A DNA stretch of 64,000 nt from Streptomyces agglomeratus. GTDB taxonomy: Bacteria > Actinomycetota > Actinomycetes > Streptomycetales > Streptomycetaceae. The stretch spans positions 2,501,001 to 2,565,000 of the forward strand of contig NZ_MEHJ01000001.1 of NCBI RefSeq assembly GCF_001746415.1. The letters run 5' to 3'. The first letter of the stretch is position 1, and each line of letters opens with the position of its first letter. The notes beneath the pieces were generated by a model that was not told the DNA's origin, made no database searches, and saw nothing but the letters and a program-made list of their open reading frames with translations. A program made the translations under genes and the position numbers. Shown piece by piece: positions 8,025 through 16,712 of this stretch.

Positions 8025-9500
8025 TCAGGCGGTCAGCTTCGCCAGGGCCGCGTCGATGCGGGCCAGGGTCTTCTCCCGGCCCAGGATCTCCAGGGACTCG
8101 AAGAGCGGCAGGCCGACCGTGCGGCCGGTGACGGCCACCCGGACCGGGGCCTGGGCCTTGCCGAGCTTCAGGCCGTGCTCCTCGCCGGCGGCCAGAACGG
8201 CCTCCTTGAGGGACTCGGGGCTGGTCCAGTCGGCCGCTTCGAGCTTGGCGCGGGCGGTGGTGAGCAGCGGTACGGGCTCGCCCTTCATCGCCTTCGCCCA
8301 GGACGCCTCGTCCTCGACCGGCTCGTCGAGGAACAGGAAGTCGACGTTGGCCGTGATGTCGGAGAGCACCGTCACGCGGGTCTGGGCGTGCGGGGCGATC
8401 CGCTCGAAGGCCGCGCGGTCGAAGGACTCCGGCTTCCAGTTCGCGTACGGCGCCTTCAGCCACGGCTCGCAGGCGGCGATGAAGTCGTCGACCGCGAGCT
8501 TGCGCAGGTGCTCGGCGTTGATGTGCTCGCACTTCTTCAGGTCGAAGCGCGCCGGGTTGGCGTTGACGTCCTTGATGTCGAAGGCCGCCACCATCTCCTC
8601 GATCGTGAAGATGTCGCGGTCCTCGGCGATCGACCAGCCCAGGAGGGACAGGTAGTTCAGCAGGCCCTCCCGGAGGAAGCCGCGCTCGCGGTAGAGGTTG
8701 AGGGACGCCTCGGGGTCGCGCTTGGAGAGCTTCTTGTTGCCCTCGCCCATGACGTACGGGAGGTGCCCGAACTGCGGGATCTCCTTGGCGATGCCCAGCT
8801 CGATCAGCGCCTTGTAGAGCGCGATCTGGCGCGGGGTGGAGGACAGCAGGTCCTCGCCGCGCAGGACGTGGGTGATCTCCATCCGCGCGTCGTCGACCGG
8901 GTTGACGAGCGTGTAGAGCGGGGCGCCGTTGGCGCGGACGATGCCGTAGTCCGGGACGTTGTCCGGGTTGAAGGTCAGCTCGCCGCGGACCAGGTCCGTG
9001 AAGGTGATCGGCTCGTCCGGCATGCGGAAGCGCACGATGGCTTCGCGGCCCTCGGCCTTGTACCGCTCGATGCGGTCCTCGCTGAGGTTGCGGCAGGTGC
9101 CGTCGTAACCCGAGGGCTTGCCGGCGGCGCGGGCCGCGTCGCGGCGGACTTCCAGCTCCAGGGCGGTGCAGAAGCACTCGTACGCGTAGCCGCCCGCCAT
9201 CAGCTTCTGGGCGACGTCCTTGTAGAGGTCCATCCGCTGCGACTGGCGGTAGGGGGCGTGCGGGCCGCCGACCTCGGGGCCCTCGTCCCAGTCGAGGCCC
9301 AGCCAGCGCAGCGAGTCGAGCAGCTGGTTGTACGACTCCTCGGAGTCGCGGGCGGCGTCGGTGTCCTCGATGCGGAAGACCATCGTGCCGCCGTTGTGCC
9401 GGGCGAAGGCCCAGTTGAACAGGGCGGTGCGGACCAGGCCCACGTGGGGGTTGCCGGTCGGCGAGGGACAGAAACGTACACGTACGGGTGCGCTAGCCAC
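8025..9500 (-). CDS. gltX: Glutamyl-tRNA synthetase
   Basis: 491-residue class I aminoacyl-tRNA synthetase. The HIGH-type motif is [11 protein letters not shown] (residues 12-22), and KLSKR is near residue 257. The Rossmann domain is followed by an anticodon-binding alpha-helical C terminus, and the length is typical. It attaches Glu to tRNA-Glu and, in organisms without GlnRS, also to tRNA-Gln for amidation by GatCAB. The tRNA-Glu and tRNA-Gln genes lie about 7 kb downstream on the same strand. The GTG start overlaps the stop of the upstream FAH-family gene by 8 nt (the TAG lies within GTGGCTAGC), indicating translational coupling. The frameshift in that upstream gene could therefore affect gltX translation. 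Confidence 0.97.
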   Translation of the reverse strand: MASAPVRVRFCPSPTGNPHVGLVRTALFNWAFARHNGGTMVFRIEDTDAARDSEESYNQLLDSLRWLGLDWDEGPEVGGPHAPYRQSQRMDLYKDVAQKLMAGGYAYECFCTALELEVRRDAARAAGKPSGYDGTCRNLSEDRIERYKAEGREAIVRFRMPDEPITFTDLVRGELTFNPDNVPDYGIVRANGAPLYTLVNPVDDARMEITHVLRGEDLLSSTPRQIALYKALIELGIAKEIPQFGHLPYVMGEGNKKLSKRDPEASLNLYRERGFLREGLLNYLSLLGWSIAEDRDIFTIEEMVAAFDIKDVNANPARFDLKKCEHINAEHLRKLAVDDFIAACEPWLKAPYANWKPESFDRAAFERIAPHAQTRVTVLSDITANVDFLFLDEPVEDEASWAKAMKGEPVPLLTTARAKLEAADWTSPESLKEAVLAAGEEHGLKLGKAQAPVRVAVTGRTVGLPLFESLEILGREKTLARIDAALAKLTA

Positions 9501-10280
9501 GCTTGATCACCTTGTTGGTGAGAGTGCCGATGCCTTCGATGGTGACGGCGACTTCGTCGCCGACGTTCAGGGGTCCGACTCCGGCCGGGGTCCCTGTGAG
9601 GATGACGTCGCCCGGGAGCAGCGTCATGGCCTCGGAGATGTGCACGATCAGGTCCTCGACGGAGCGGACCATCTCGCTCGTACGCCCCAGCTGGCGCTGC
9701 TGCCCGTTGACCGTGCACTGGAGGGCGAGGTCACCGGGGTCGAGGTCGGTCTCCACCCACGGGCCGAGCGGGCACGAGGTGTCGAAGCCCTTGGCCCTGG
9801 CCCACTGCTTCTCCCGCTGCTGGACGTCACGCGCGGTGACGTCGTTGGCGCAGGTGTAGCCGAAGATGACGTCCTTGGCGCGCTCGCGCGGGACCTCGCG
9901 GCACATGCGGCCGATGACCACGGCCAGTTCGGCCTCGTGGTGCAGCTCGCTGGAGAAGGAGGGGTACGCGATGTCGTCGCCCGGACCCGTCACCGACGTG
10001 GACGGCTTGAAGAAGGTGAGGGGTGCGTCGGGGACCTCGTTGCCGAGTTCGGCCGCGTGCTCGGCGTAGTTGCGGCCGACGGCCACGACCTTGCTGGGGA
10101 GCACGGGGGCAGGAGGCGGACCTTGCTCAGCGGGACCTTGACGCCGGAGAGCTCGAAGTCGGCGTACGGAATGCCCTTGATGATGTCGAGGACGAGGTCT
10201 GCCTCTGCGCCTGGGGCGCCGGACCCCTCTACCGCGCCGAAGGCCACATTGCCGTCGATGGAGAACCTGGCGATGCGCAC
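9493..10280 (-). pseudogene. Fumarylacetoacetate hydrolase family gene with a frameshift
   Basis: Two frames make one protein of about 262 residues. The N-terminal part (MRIARFSIDG to KVRLLPP, 9990-10280 frame) is the usual FAH-family lead-in; the rest (VLPSKVVAVGRNYAEH onward, 9493-10104 frame) carries the catalytic domain with the HHEAELAVVIG and TGTPAGVG motifs. They join at a C run on the minus strand (plus-strand G run 10105-10109) that has five bases where six would restore the frame. Family members act on fumarylpyruvate- or oxaloacetate-like acids using Mg2+. The shorter frame could start at a GTG at 10104, but that would lose about 60 conserved residues. This is either a real one-base deletion or a sequencing error; the high conservation on both sides favours a recent event. 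Confidence 0.85.
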
Positions 10281-10374
10281 GGGATGCTGCCGCCCCTTAC
10301 TTGCTGGCTGGAGACTGACGCCCCAGGCTAACGCGGCCGGGGCGTCCGGCCTCCCGTGTCGCCGTCGCGCCCCG

Positions 10375-10554
10375 CTACGCGGCGGGGGCTTCCATGAGGA
10401 TGGTGCGGCGCGGGTTGGCCGTCTCGGCGGGGAGGTCGACAGGGTGTTCCGGGCGCTCCGCCGTCACCAGGTCCGCGGCGTCCTCCAGGTGCACCAGCGT
10501 GGTGCGGCGGGGGTTCGCGGTGCTGCGGAACATCGACGCGGTCGTGGTCTTCAT
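10375..10554 (-). CDS. Small protein with a duplicated TANPRRT motif
   Basis: 59 residues from the ATG at 10554 (a weak AAGG about 12 nt upstream; longer starts are possible but read poorly). The sequence contains STANPRRTTLVHLEDA near the N terminus and ETANPRRTILMEAP at the C terminus, an evident internal duplication. No signal peptide, transmembrane segment or cysteines. I do not recognise a function. It sits between the FAH-family gene and the conservon promoter region, on the same strand as gltX. The clear motif repeat and acidic middle favour a real gene over a chance frame. Confidence 0.6.
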   Translation of the reverse strand: MKTTTASMFRSTANPRRTTLVHLEDAADLVTAERPEHPVDLPAETANPRRTILMEAPAA

Positions 10555-10780
10555 CTGCTGTTCGTGCCTTGTCGGTGCGGGCGCCGCCTGGGCGCGGTGA
10601 TTGTCGGATTCGCCATCCCTGTAAAGCGTCAGGCTAAACATCCCGATCCCCGCCAAAGATGTGAAGCACTCGGGAAAGACGTGTGAGTTTCCTCACGAGA
10701 TGGTGGGCAAATCGGCCATTTCAGGCGGCGCGCATCGTCGAGGGAAACGGACATTGCCTCACTGAAGCCATCATTCCGCT

Positions 10781-10793
10781 CCTGATCATCAGG
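10781..10793. promoter_or_regulatory. Palindrome CCTGATCATCAGG
   Basis: A perfect 13-bp odd palindrome centred on a C, in an AT-richer stretch between the divergent small gene and cvnA1. It is a possible operator; no regulator can be assigned. Confidence 0.3.
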
Positions 10794-10866
10794 ACTGGGA
10801 CACCCCCTACCCCTAAGCGACTCGCTCACTTTTGCCCCTTTTCATGCTGAACTGGTTCTACACCTG

Positions 10867-10901
10867 GTGACCCGACACTCACACCGTGTCACGCGGGTCA
10901 C
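10867..10901. promoter_or_regulatory. Inverted repeat GTGACCCG-N19-CGGGTCAC
   Basis: Perfect 8-bp arms at 10867-10874 and 10894-10901. A further partly symmetrical GTGTC...GACAC pair overlaps the right half. The element lies just upstream of the candidate cvnA1 promoter, so it may be a regulator-binding site. Confidence 0.35.
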
Positions 10902-11127
10902 GGTGCGACACGCGGGCCTTGTTGGAGATCGAGCACTGTGCTGGAATTCCCCGGACCGCCGCGAGATTCCAGCCGGCGCGCAGGGCGCAACGCAGCGCCG
11001 AGTGGCGGCGGGAAGGGGAGAGGCGCCGGTCACTCACGACCACCCATGGGGCCGCTCGGTGCCCCACGACTCGACACCGTTCCGCCGTTCACGCGGAGGA
11101 ACGCCTGGTCCAGAGGTTGCGACGCTA

Positions 11128-14100
11128 GTGCAGGGACGTTTCAAGAGGGATGGCAGCGCTGCGGCGGAGCAGGAGCCGCGCGGGACCGACCGCGGATCCT
11201 CGCCCCAGCACGCCCAGAAGCAGGCGCCGGCCGCGGTCGGCGGCGGCGATCGTGCTGCGCGCTCCGGGGCCAAGGGCGGTGGCGAGCATGCGGCTCCCGT
11301 ACAGGCCAAGGAGCCCACTTCCACGGGCTCACGAATAGCCCTGCGCAACTGGCGCATCAGTACCCGTCTGGTCTCCCTGCTGGCCCTGCCCGTGGTCGCG
11401 GCGACCACCCTCGGCGGCCTGCGTATCAACGAGTCCATGAACGACATGGAGCAGCTGGAGCACATGCAGCTGCTGACCGACATGACGAAGCAGGCGACCG
11501 AGCTCGCCCTCGCGCTCCAGGAGGAGCGCGACAAGTCGGCCGGTCCGCTCGCCAACGGCACCAGCCCGGCCGACTTCAAGGTCAAGGGCCCCCGGGAGAA
11601 GACCGACCGGGCCAAGGCCGCGTTCATCGCGGGGACCCAGAAGGTCGAGCCGAACGGTGACGAGAGCCTCAAGAGCATTGAGGGCAGCCTCTACCAGATC
11701 GCGATGCGGCTGAACTCGATCCGCCAGATCCGCGAGGGCGCGTACCAGGAGAAGACGACCAACTCGCAGACGGTCAACAACTACAACCAGTTGATCGAGT
11801 CGCTGCTGAGCCTCTCCCAGGACATGGCGCAGGCCACCTCCAACCCGGAGATGATCAAGCGGACGCGTGCCCTGTCCGCGTTCTCCTCCGCCAAGGAGTT
11901 CGCCTCCATCCAGCGCGCGATCATCGCCGCCTCCCTGCCGGCGAACGACCGCGAGCCCGGCAAGCTCACCGAGAACGACCGCCTCTACGCCAAGTCCGCG
12001 ATGGACAACGAGGCGGCGGCGCTCAAGCAGTTCGACCAGGTCTACGTCGGCGACAACGAGTCGCTGACCGCCTCGCTCGACAGCGGCAGCCCCACGATCA
12101 TGGCGGCGAACAAGTACGCCAAGCGGGTCCTCTCGACGCCGGGCCGGCTCAAGTCCGAGCCCGAGCGTTCGTACATGGACTGGACGGACGCCGATTCGAC
12201 CAAGATCCAGGCCATGAAGCAGATCGAGGCCACGCTGCTCAACGAGATGGAGCAGAAGGCCCGTGAGCTGCGCAACGAGTCGCAGCAGGACGCCATCCTC
12301 AACGGTGTACTGATCCTGCTCGTCCTCGGCGTCTCGCTCGTCGGCGCGTTCGTCGTCGCCCGCTCCATGATCCGCTCGCTGCGCCGCCTCCAGGACACCG
12401 CCACCCGGGTCGCCCAGGACCGTCTGCCCGAGCTCGTCAAGCAGCTCTCCGAGGCCGACCCGCAGGACGTCGACACGTCCGTGGAGTCCGTCGGTGTGCA
12501 CTCGCGCGACGAGATCGGCCAGGTGGCCGCGGCCTTCGACGACGTGCACCGCGAGGCGGTCCGACTGGCCGCCGAGCAGGCGCTGCTGCGAGGCAACGTC
12601 AACGCGATGTTCACCAACCTGTCGCGGCGTTCGCAGGGCCTCATCCAGCGTCAGCTCTCGCTCATCTCCGAGCTGGAGTCGCGCGAGGCCGACCCGGACC
12701 AGCTGTCCTCGCTCTTCAAGCTCGACCACCTCGCGACCCGCATGCGCCGTAACGGTGAGAACCTCCTCGTTCTCGCCGGTGAAGAGCCCGGCCGCCGCTG
12801 GACCCGGCCCGTCCCGCTCGTCGACGTGCTGCGTGCCGCCGCGTCCGAGGTGGAGCAGTACGAGCGCATCGAACTGTCCTCGGTGCCCGGCACCGAGGTC
12901 GCCGGCCGCGTCGTCAACGACCTCGTGCACCTGCTCGCCGAGCTGCTCGAGAACGCGACCTCCTTCTCCTCACCGCAGACGAAGGTCCGGGTCACCGGTC
13001 ACGCGCTGCCCGACGGCCGTGTGCTGGTCGAGATCCACGACACCGGTATCGGCCTGTCCCCCGAGGACCTCGCGGCGATCAACGAGCGGCTCGCGTCGCC
13101 GCCCACCGTGGACGTCTCGGTCTCGCGCCGCATGGGTCTGTTCGTGGTCGGCCGCCTGTCCCTGCGACACGGCATCCGCATCCAGCTCCGTCCCTCCGAC
13201 TCCGGCGGCACGACCGCGCTCGTCATGCTGCCCGTCGACGTCGCGCAGGGCGGCAAGAAGGCCCCGGCGAAGACCGGCGCCGCCGCTCAGCCGCAGGTGC
13301 CCTCCGGTCCCGGCGCCCGGATGCCGTCCGGTCCCGGTGCGGTCGGCGGCGGAGCCGCTCCCGCGGGCCGGCTGCCCGCCGGTCCCGGCGGAGCGCGCGG
13401 CCAGGTCACCGGCTCCGGCGCCCGCGCCGCGCTGCCCGGCCGGGACGGCGGCCCCGCACAGGGCCAGCAGCCCGGCGCCGGTCAGGGCGGCGGTCTCGGC
13501 GGTGCCTTCGGCGGCAACCGCCAGGCCGGGAACCGCGAGCGGCCCGACGCACGCCCCAACGCTTTCCAGAAGAACGGCCCGGCCCAGGGCGACCAGGGCC
13601 GTCCGCAGCAGCAGCCGCAGCAGCAGCCGAACCGGGGCGGCGCTCGCGCCGAGCTGCCCGGCGGCGGCCCGGCTCAGCAGCGGCCGGCGCGTCCGCAGGC
13701 GGCGAGCTGGGGCAACGACCAGCCGCGCGGTCACGAAGAGGCGGACGCGGCGTCCCGGCAGGGGCCCGGTTCCACCGCGGAGTTCCAGCGGCCCGACTTC
13801 GACGCACCGCCGCCCGCGTCCACGGGCGCGTTCGAGCGTTCCGACGTCCGCGGCCCGGTGGGTCCGGCGACCACCGGCCAGTACGAGCGCCCCGGCCGGC
13901 GCGGTCAGCAGGACCCCGCCGCCGCGGGCCAGTTCGCACGGCCCACGGCCAACTCCCCGCAGAACAACGCCCCGCACGGCAACGCTCCGCAGGGCCAGAC
14001 CGGCCAGTACCAGCGGCCCGAACTCCCCGGCCCGGTGGACCCCGCGTCCACCGCGCAGCTGCCCCGGCCCGACTTCGGCGCCCCGCAGCAGGCCAATCCG

Positions 14101-14868
14101 TCAGGCGCCTACGGCGCGCCGGGCCGGCCGCAGGACCAGCGGCCGGGCCAGCGCCGTCCGCAGGCGGGGCAGAACCAGGGCGGCCAGAACCAGGGCGGGC
14201 CCCAGGCCCTCGCCCCGGCTCCCCGCAGGCACGGCCGCGACAACGGCGGCAACCCCGGCGCCGGCGCGCCGCGTCAGCCCGCCGCGAGCCTGCCTCCGCA
14301 GCAGCAGCAGCACGAGCTGCCGCCCGCCGCCGGTCCCGGTGACGGACGTACGCCGCTCTTCGACACGCTCGAGTCGAACTGGTTCCAGCAGCAGCAGGGC
14401 GAGCAGCAGGCGCCCGCCGCACCCCAGCAGCCCCATCAGCAGTCCGGGCGGCCCGCGCAGCACTCATCCGCCGCGCACGCCGCCACCCCTCCGATGCCGC
14501 AGCGCGCCCAGGCGCGTGACACGGGTGCCGCGAGCAGCACCACCAACGGTACGAACGCCACCAACGGCGCCGCCTGGCGCACCTCGCCGAACGACGAACT
14601 CGTAAAGCAGGCCGAGCGGGTCAAAAAGCCCGCAGCCGGCGGTGTCACGACCTCGGGTCTGCCGCGTCGCGTCCCCCGCGCCAACCTGGTGCCGGGAACC
14701 GCGCAGCAGCAGAACCACCAGACCGGTCCGCAGGTTTCGCGCGCGCCAGACGACGTGCGCGGACGGCTGACCAATCTTCGTCGGGGTATCCAGCAGGGTC
14801 GGCAGGCCGGCAGCGGCTCGTCGACCGGGAGTTTCAACATTGACCCCACTCACCAGCAGGAGCGTTAG
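11128..14868 (+). CDS. cvnA1: Conservon membrane histidine-kinase-like protein CvnA1
   Basis: 1246 residues from the GTG at 11128, which has AGAGG 11 nt upstream, the same arrangement as the cvnA2 start. A short cytoplasmic tail is followed by TM1 (about 81-100), an extracytoplasmic nitrate/nitrite-sensing (NIT)-like domain (100-385), TM2 (about 390-412), HAMP (412-465), a helical region and a HATPase_c domain. The ATPase N-box is LLAELLENAT near 603, and a G-box is DTGIGLSPED near 637. No classical phospho-acceptor H-box is obvious, as is usual for CvnA. Residues beyond about 715 are a very long Pro/Gln/Gly-rich tail. CvnA is thought to recruit CvnB, CvnC and CvnD into a membrane complex resembling eukaryotic GPCR/G-protein modules. 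First gene of a four-gene operon. Confidence 0.93.
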   Translation: MQGRFKRDGSAAAEQEPRGTDRGSSPQHAQKQAPAAVGGGDRAARSGAKGGGEHAAPVQAKEPTSTGSRIALRNWRISTRLVSLLALPVVAATTLGGLRINESMNDMEQLEHMQLLTDMTKQATELALALQEERDKSAGPLANGTSPADFKVKGPREKTDRAKAAFIAGTQKVEPNGDESLKSIEGSLYQIAMRLNSIRQIREGAYQEKTTNSQTVNNYNQLIESLLSLSQDMAQATSNPEMIKRTRALSAFSSAKEFASIQRAIIAASLPANDREPGKLTENDRLYAKSAMDNEAAALKQFDQVYVGDNESLTASLDSGSPTIMAANKYAKRVLSTPGRLKSEPERSYMDWTDADSTKIQAMKQIEATLLNEMEQKARELRNESQQDAILNGVLILLVLGVSLVGAFVVARSMIRSLRRLQDTATRVAQDRLPELVKQLSEADPQDVDTSVESVGVHSRDEIGQVAAAFDDVHREAVRLAAEQALLRGNVNAMFTNLSRRSQGLIQRQLSLISELESREADPDQLSSLFKLDHLATRMRRNGENLLVLAGEEPGRRWTRPVPLVDVLRAAASEVEQYERIELSSVPGTEVAGRVVNDLVHLLAELLENATSFSSPQTKVRVTGHALPDGRVLVEIHDTGIGLSPEDLAAINERLASPPTVDVSVSRRMGLFVVGRLSLRHGIRIQLRPSDSGGTTALVMLPVDVAQGGKKAPAKTGAAAQPQVPSGPGARMPSGPGAVGGGAAPAGRLPAGPGGARGQVTGSGARAALPGRDGGPAQGQQPGAGQGGGLGGAFGGNRQAGNRERPDARPNAFQKNGPAQGDQGRPQQQPQQQPNRGGARAELPGGGPAQQRPARPQAASWGNDQPRGHEEADAASRQGPGSTAEFQRPDFDAPPPASTGAFERSDVRGPVGPATTGQYERPGRRGQQDPAAAGQFARPTANSPQNNAPHGNAPQGQTGQYQRPELPGPVDPASTAQLPRPDFGAPQQANPSGAYGAPGRPQDQRPGQRRPQAGQNQGGQNQGGPQALAPAPRRHGRDNGGNPGAGAPRQPAASLPPQQQQHELPPAAGPGDGRTPLFDTLESNWFQQQQGEQQAPAAPQQPHQQSGRPAQHSSAAHAATPPMPQRAQARDTGAASSTTNGTNATNGAAWRTSPNDELVKQAERVKKPAAGGVTTSGLPRRVPRANLVPGTAQQQNHQTGPQVSRAPDDVRGRLTNLRRGIQQGRQAGSGSSTGSFNIDPTHQQER

Positions 14869-15291
14869 TTGAGTCCGATGAGCCAGGCGGCGCAGAATCT
14901 GAACTGGTTGATCACCAACTTCGTGGACAACACCCCAGGGGTGTCCCACACGGTGGTGGTCTCCGCCGATGGACTCCTTCTGGCGATGTCCGAAGGCTTC
15001 CCGCGTGATCGCGCCGACCAGCTGGCGGCCGTGGCCTCCGGCCTGACCTCGCTGACCGCGGGGGCTTCCCGGATTTTCGAGGGCGGGGCTGTGACCCAGA
15101 CCGTCGTCGAGATGGAGCGCGGTTTCCTCTTCCTCATGTCCGTCTCCGACGGTTCCTCCCTCGCCGTGCTCGCACACCCCGACTGCGACATCGGCCTCGT
15201 CGGTTACGAAATGGCGCTGCTGGTCGACCGGGCCGGCAGCGTGCTGACCCCTGACCTCCGCGCGGAGCTCCAGGGGAGCCTTCTCCACTAG
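14869..15291 (+). CDS. cvnB1: Roadblock/LC7 protein CvnB1
   Basis: 140-residue roadblock/LC7 domain protein, the expected partner and possible GTPase-activating protein for the CvnD GTPase. It starts with TTG immediately after the cvnA1 stop. AGGAG lies 6 nt before the TTG, and the paralogue at 19918 uses GTG at the matching codon, so I prefer this start over the ATG three codons later. The core contains VVVSADGLLLAMSEG and EMERGFLFLMSVSDGSSLAVLAHP. The protein is nearly identical to CvnB2. Confidence 0.93.
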   Translation: MSPMSQAAQNLNWLITNFVDNTPGVSHTVVVSADGLLLAMSEGFPRDRADQLAAVASGLTSLTAGASRIFEGGAVTQTVVEMERGFLFLMSVSDGSSLAVLAHPDCDIGLVGYEMALLVDRAGSVLTPDLRAELQGSLLH

Positions 15292-15404
15292 GCAGCGCAC
15301 CCCAGGTATTGCCGAGAACAGACCCAAGGCCGCGCACAGCCCCCCACCCCGGCCCCGTCAGACGGCAGGCCCATCCCCTGTCGTCATGCCCGGAGGATCG
15401 ATCC

Positions 15405-15812
15405 ATGACCCCGCCCCCCGCCTCTCATGATCCGTACGGAGCGCGCCTCGACGCGTCGTACGATCACGAAGGCGACCAGCCGCTGGTACGTCCGTACGCG
15501 ATGACCGGCGGCCGGACCCGGCCGCGCTACCAGCTCGCCATCGAAGCGCTGGTCAGTACCACCGCCGACCCCGCGCACCTCTCCTCGCTGCTGCCCGAGC
15601 ACCAGCGGATCTGCCACCTGTGCCGCGAGGTCAAGTCGGTGGCCGAGGTCTCGGCGCTGCTGTCGATGCCGCTCGGTGTCGCGCGGATCCTCGTCGCCGA
15701 CCTAGCGGAGGCCGGCATGGTGGCCATCCACCAGCCGGGCAACGGAGAGGCCGGCGGCACGCCGGATGTAACGCTGCTGGAAAGGGTGCTCAGTGGACTT
15801 CGGAAGCTCTAG
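15405..15812 (+). CDS. cvnC1: DUF742 protein CvnC1
   Basis: 135 residues from the ATG at 15405, preceded by GGAGG with 8-nt spacing. A variable N-terminal tail of about 30 residues is followed by the DUF742 core starting LVRPYAMTGGRTRP. The core ends in a winged-helix-like segment (EVSALLSMPLGVARILVADLAEAG) and the conserved TLLERVLSGLRKL. The role of CvnC in the conservon complex is not established. Its last 20 nt overlap cvnD1, indicating coupled translation. Confidence 0.92.
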   Translation: MTPPPASHDPYGARLDASYDHEGDQPLVRPYAMTGGRTRPRYQLAIEALVSTTADPAHLSSLLPEHQRICHLCREVKSVAEVSALLSMPLGVARILVADLAEAGMVAIHQPGNGEAGGTPDVTLLERVLSGLRKL

Positions 15813-16374
15813 CGGCGGAACGGCTCGTTCCACCACCTCTGCGAAGATCGTGGTGGCGGGTGGCTTCGGCGTCGGCAAGACGACGTTCGTGGGCGCCGTC
15901 TCGGAGATCGATCCGCTGCGCACCGAGGCCGTCATGACCAGCGCGAGCGCCGGTATCGACGACCTCACGCACACCGGTGGCAAGACGACGACGACCGTCG
16001 CCATGGACTTCGGCCGTATCACCCTGGACCAGGACCTGATCCTGTACCTCTTCGGTACGCCCGGTCAGGACCGCTTCTGGTTCATGTGGGACGACCTGGT
16101 GCGCGGCGCGATCGGCGCGATCGTGCTGGTGGACACCCGCCGTCTCGCCGACTGCTTCCCCGCGGTCGACTACTTCGAGAACAGCGGGCTGCCGTTCGTC
16201 ATCGCCCTCAACGGCTTCGAGGGGCACCAGCCGTACACGCCGGACGAGGTGCGCGAGGCGCTCCAGATCGGCCCCGGCACCCCGATCATCACCACCGACG
16301 CCCGTCATCGGGCGGACGCCAAGAGCGGTCTGATCACGCTCGTGGAGCACGCATTGATGGCACGCCTCAAGTAG
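15793..16374 (+). CDS. cvnD1: Ras-like GTPase CvnD1
   Basis: 193-residue small GTPase of the MglA/Rab-like bacterial group. G1 is GGFGVGKTT (about 24-32) and G3 is GTPGQDRFW (about 89-97), with the catalytic Gln in the Ras-like position. The G4 region reads ALNGFEGHQ, not NKxD, which is typical of the conservon family. No membrane anchor is visible. It starts at GTG 15793 inside cvnC1. Bases 16000-16097 are identical to the matching part of cvnD2 even at wobble positions, while flanking codons have diverged. Confidence 0.94.
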   Translation: MDFGSSSGGTARSTTSAKIVVAGGFGVGKTTFVGAVSEIDPLRTEAVMTSASAGIDDLTHTGGKTTTTVAMDFGRITLDQDLILYLFGTPGQDRFWFMWDDLVRGAIGAIVLVDTRRLADCFPAVDYFENSGLPFVIALNGFEGHQPYTPDEVREALQIGPGTPIITTDARHRADAKSGLITLVEHALMARLK

Positions 16375-16407
16375 TCCCTTATATAGGGCAGTTGTCGTAG
16401 CGGATAG

Positions 16408-16441
16408 GGGGCGGACTGTGTCTTTTGACACTCTCCGCCCC
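16408..16441 (+). terminator. First terminator after cvnD1
   Basis: A nested hairpin: outer arms GGGGCGGA/TCCGCCCC, a 2x2 internal loop, inner arms GTGTC/GACAC and a TTTT loop. It lies 33 nt after the cvnD1 stop. Confidence 0.7.
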
Positions 16442-16521
16442 TCCGTTCATAACGTTTCGAATGAGAATTGTCCGGGCATGGCCACCGCACGCGTTCGCTC
16501 GGTGCCGCTGCGCTCACATTG

Positions 16522-16552
16522 GCCCCGCCTTTTGGCGGGGCTCGCTCTTTTT
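16522..16552 (+). terminator. Second, rho-independent terminator after cvnD1
   Basis: GCCCCGCC-TTTT-GGCGGGGC stem followed by TCGCTCTTTTT, a textbook intrinsic terminator in the plus direction. With the first hairpin it isolates conservon 2 from conservon 1 transcription. Confidence 0.85.
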
Positions 16553-16712
16553 GACCGTTTTATCTGAGGCTTACACCACTCGGAATGGACGGTTCCCCCT
16601 GTTTGGAACGCAGCCGCTCCCCGTGCTGGAATTCGTCGAACTCCCGAGTAGTACGGCCCTGAACGAAAAAACGGCACAACGTAGGTGCCGGCGCCGAGAG
16701 GTTGTTGGTCGA

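Larger units (their letters stand above)
10555..11127. other. 573-bp non-coding region upstream of conservon 1
   Basis: No convincing gene on either strand. It holds promoter signals for the small gene (minus) and cvnA1 (plus). A weak TTGTTG-17-TGGAAT promoter-like pair lies at 10919-10947, about 180 nt before the cvnA1 GTG. Two palindromic elements within it are listed separately. Confidence 0.5.
16375..16712. other. 338-bp spacer between the two conservons
   Basis: No gene. It holds two successive hairpins (16408-16441 and 16522-16552) and then about 160 nt that must contain the cvnA2 promoter. No consensus sigma-70 pair is clear there. A TTGACC at about 16550 lies in the tail of the second terminator. 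GGAATGGACGGTTCC at 16581-16595 is a partly symmetrical element. Confidence 0.6.

Noticed and set aside
7867..9177. hsdM frame staying open into gltX
   Set aside because: The extra N-terminal sequence is antisense-like filler (Arg/Pro/Gly) and HsdM homology begins right at the GTG at 7866.
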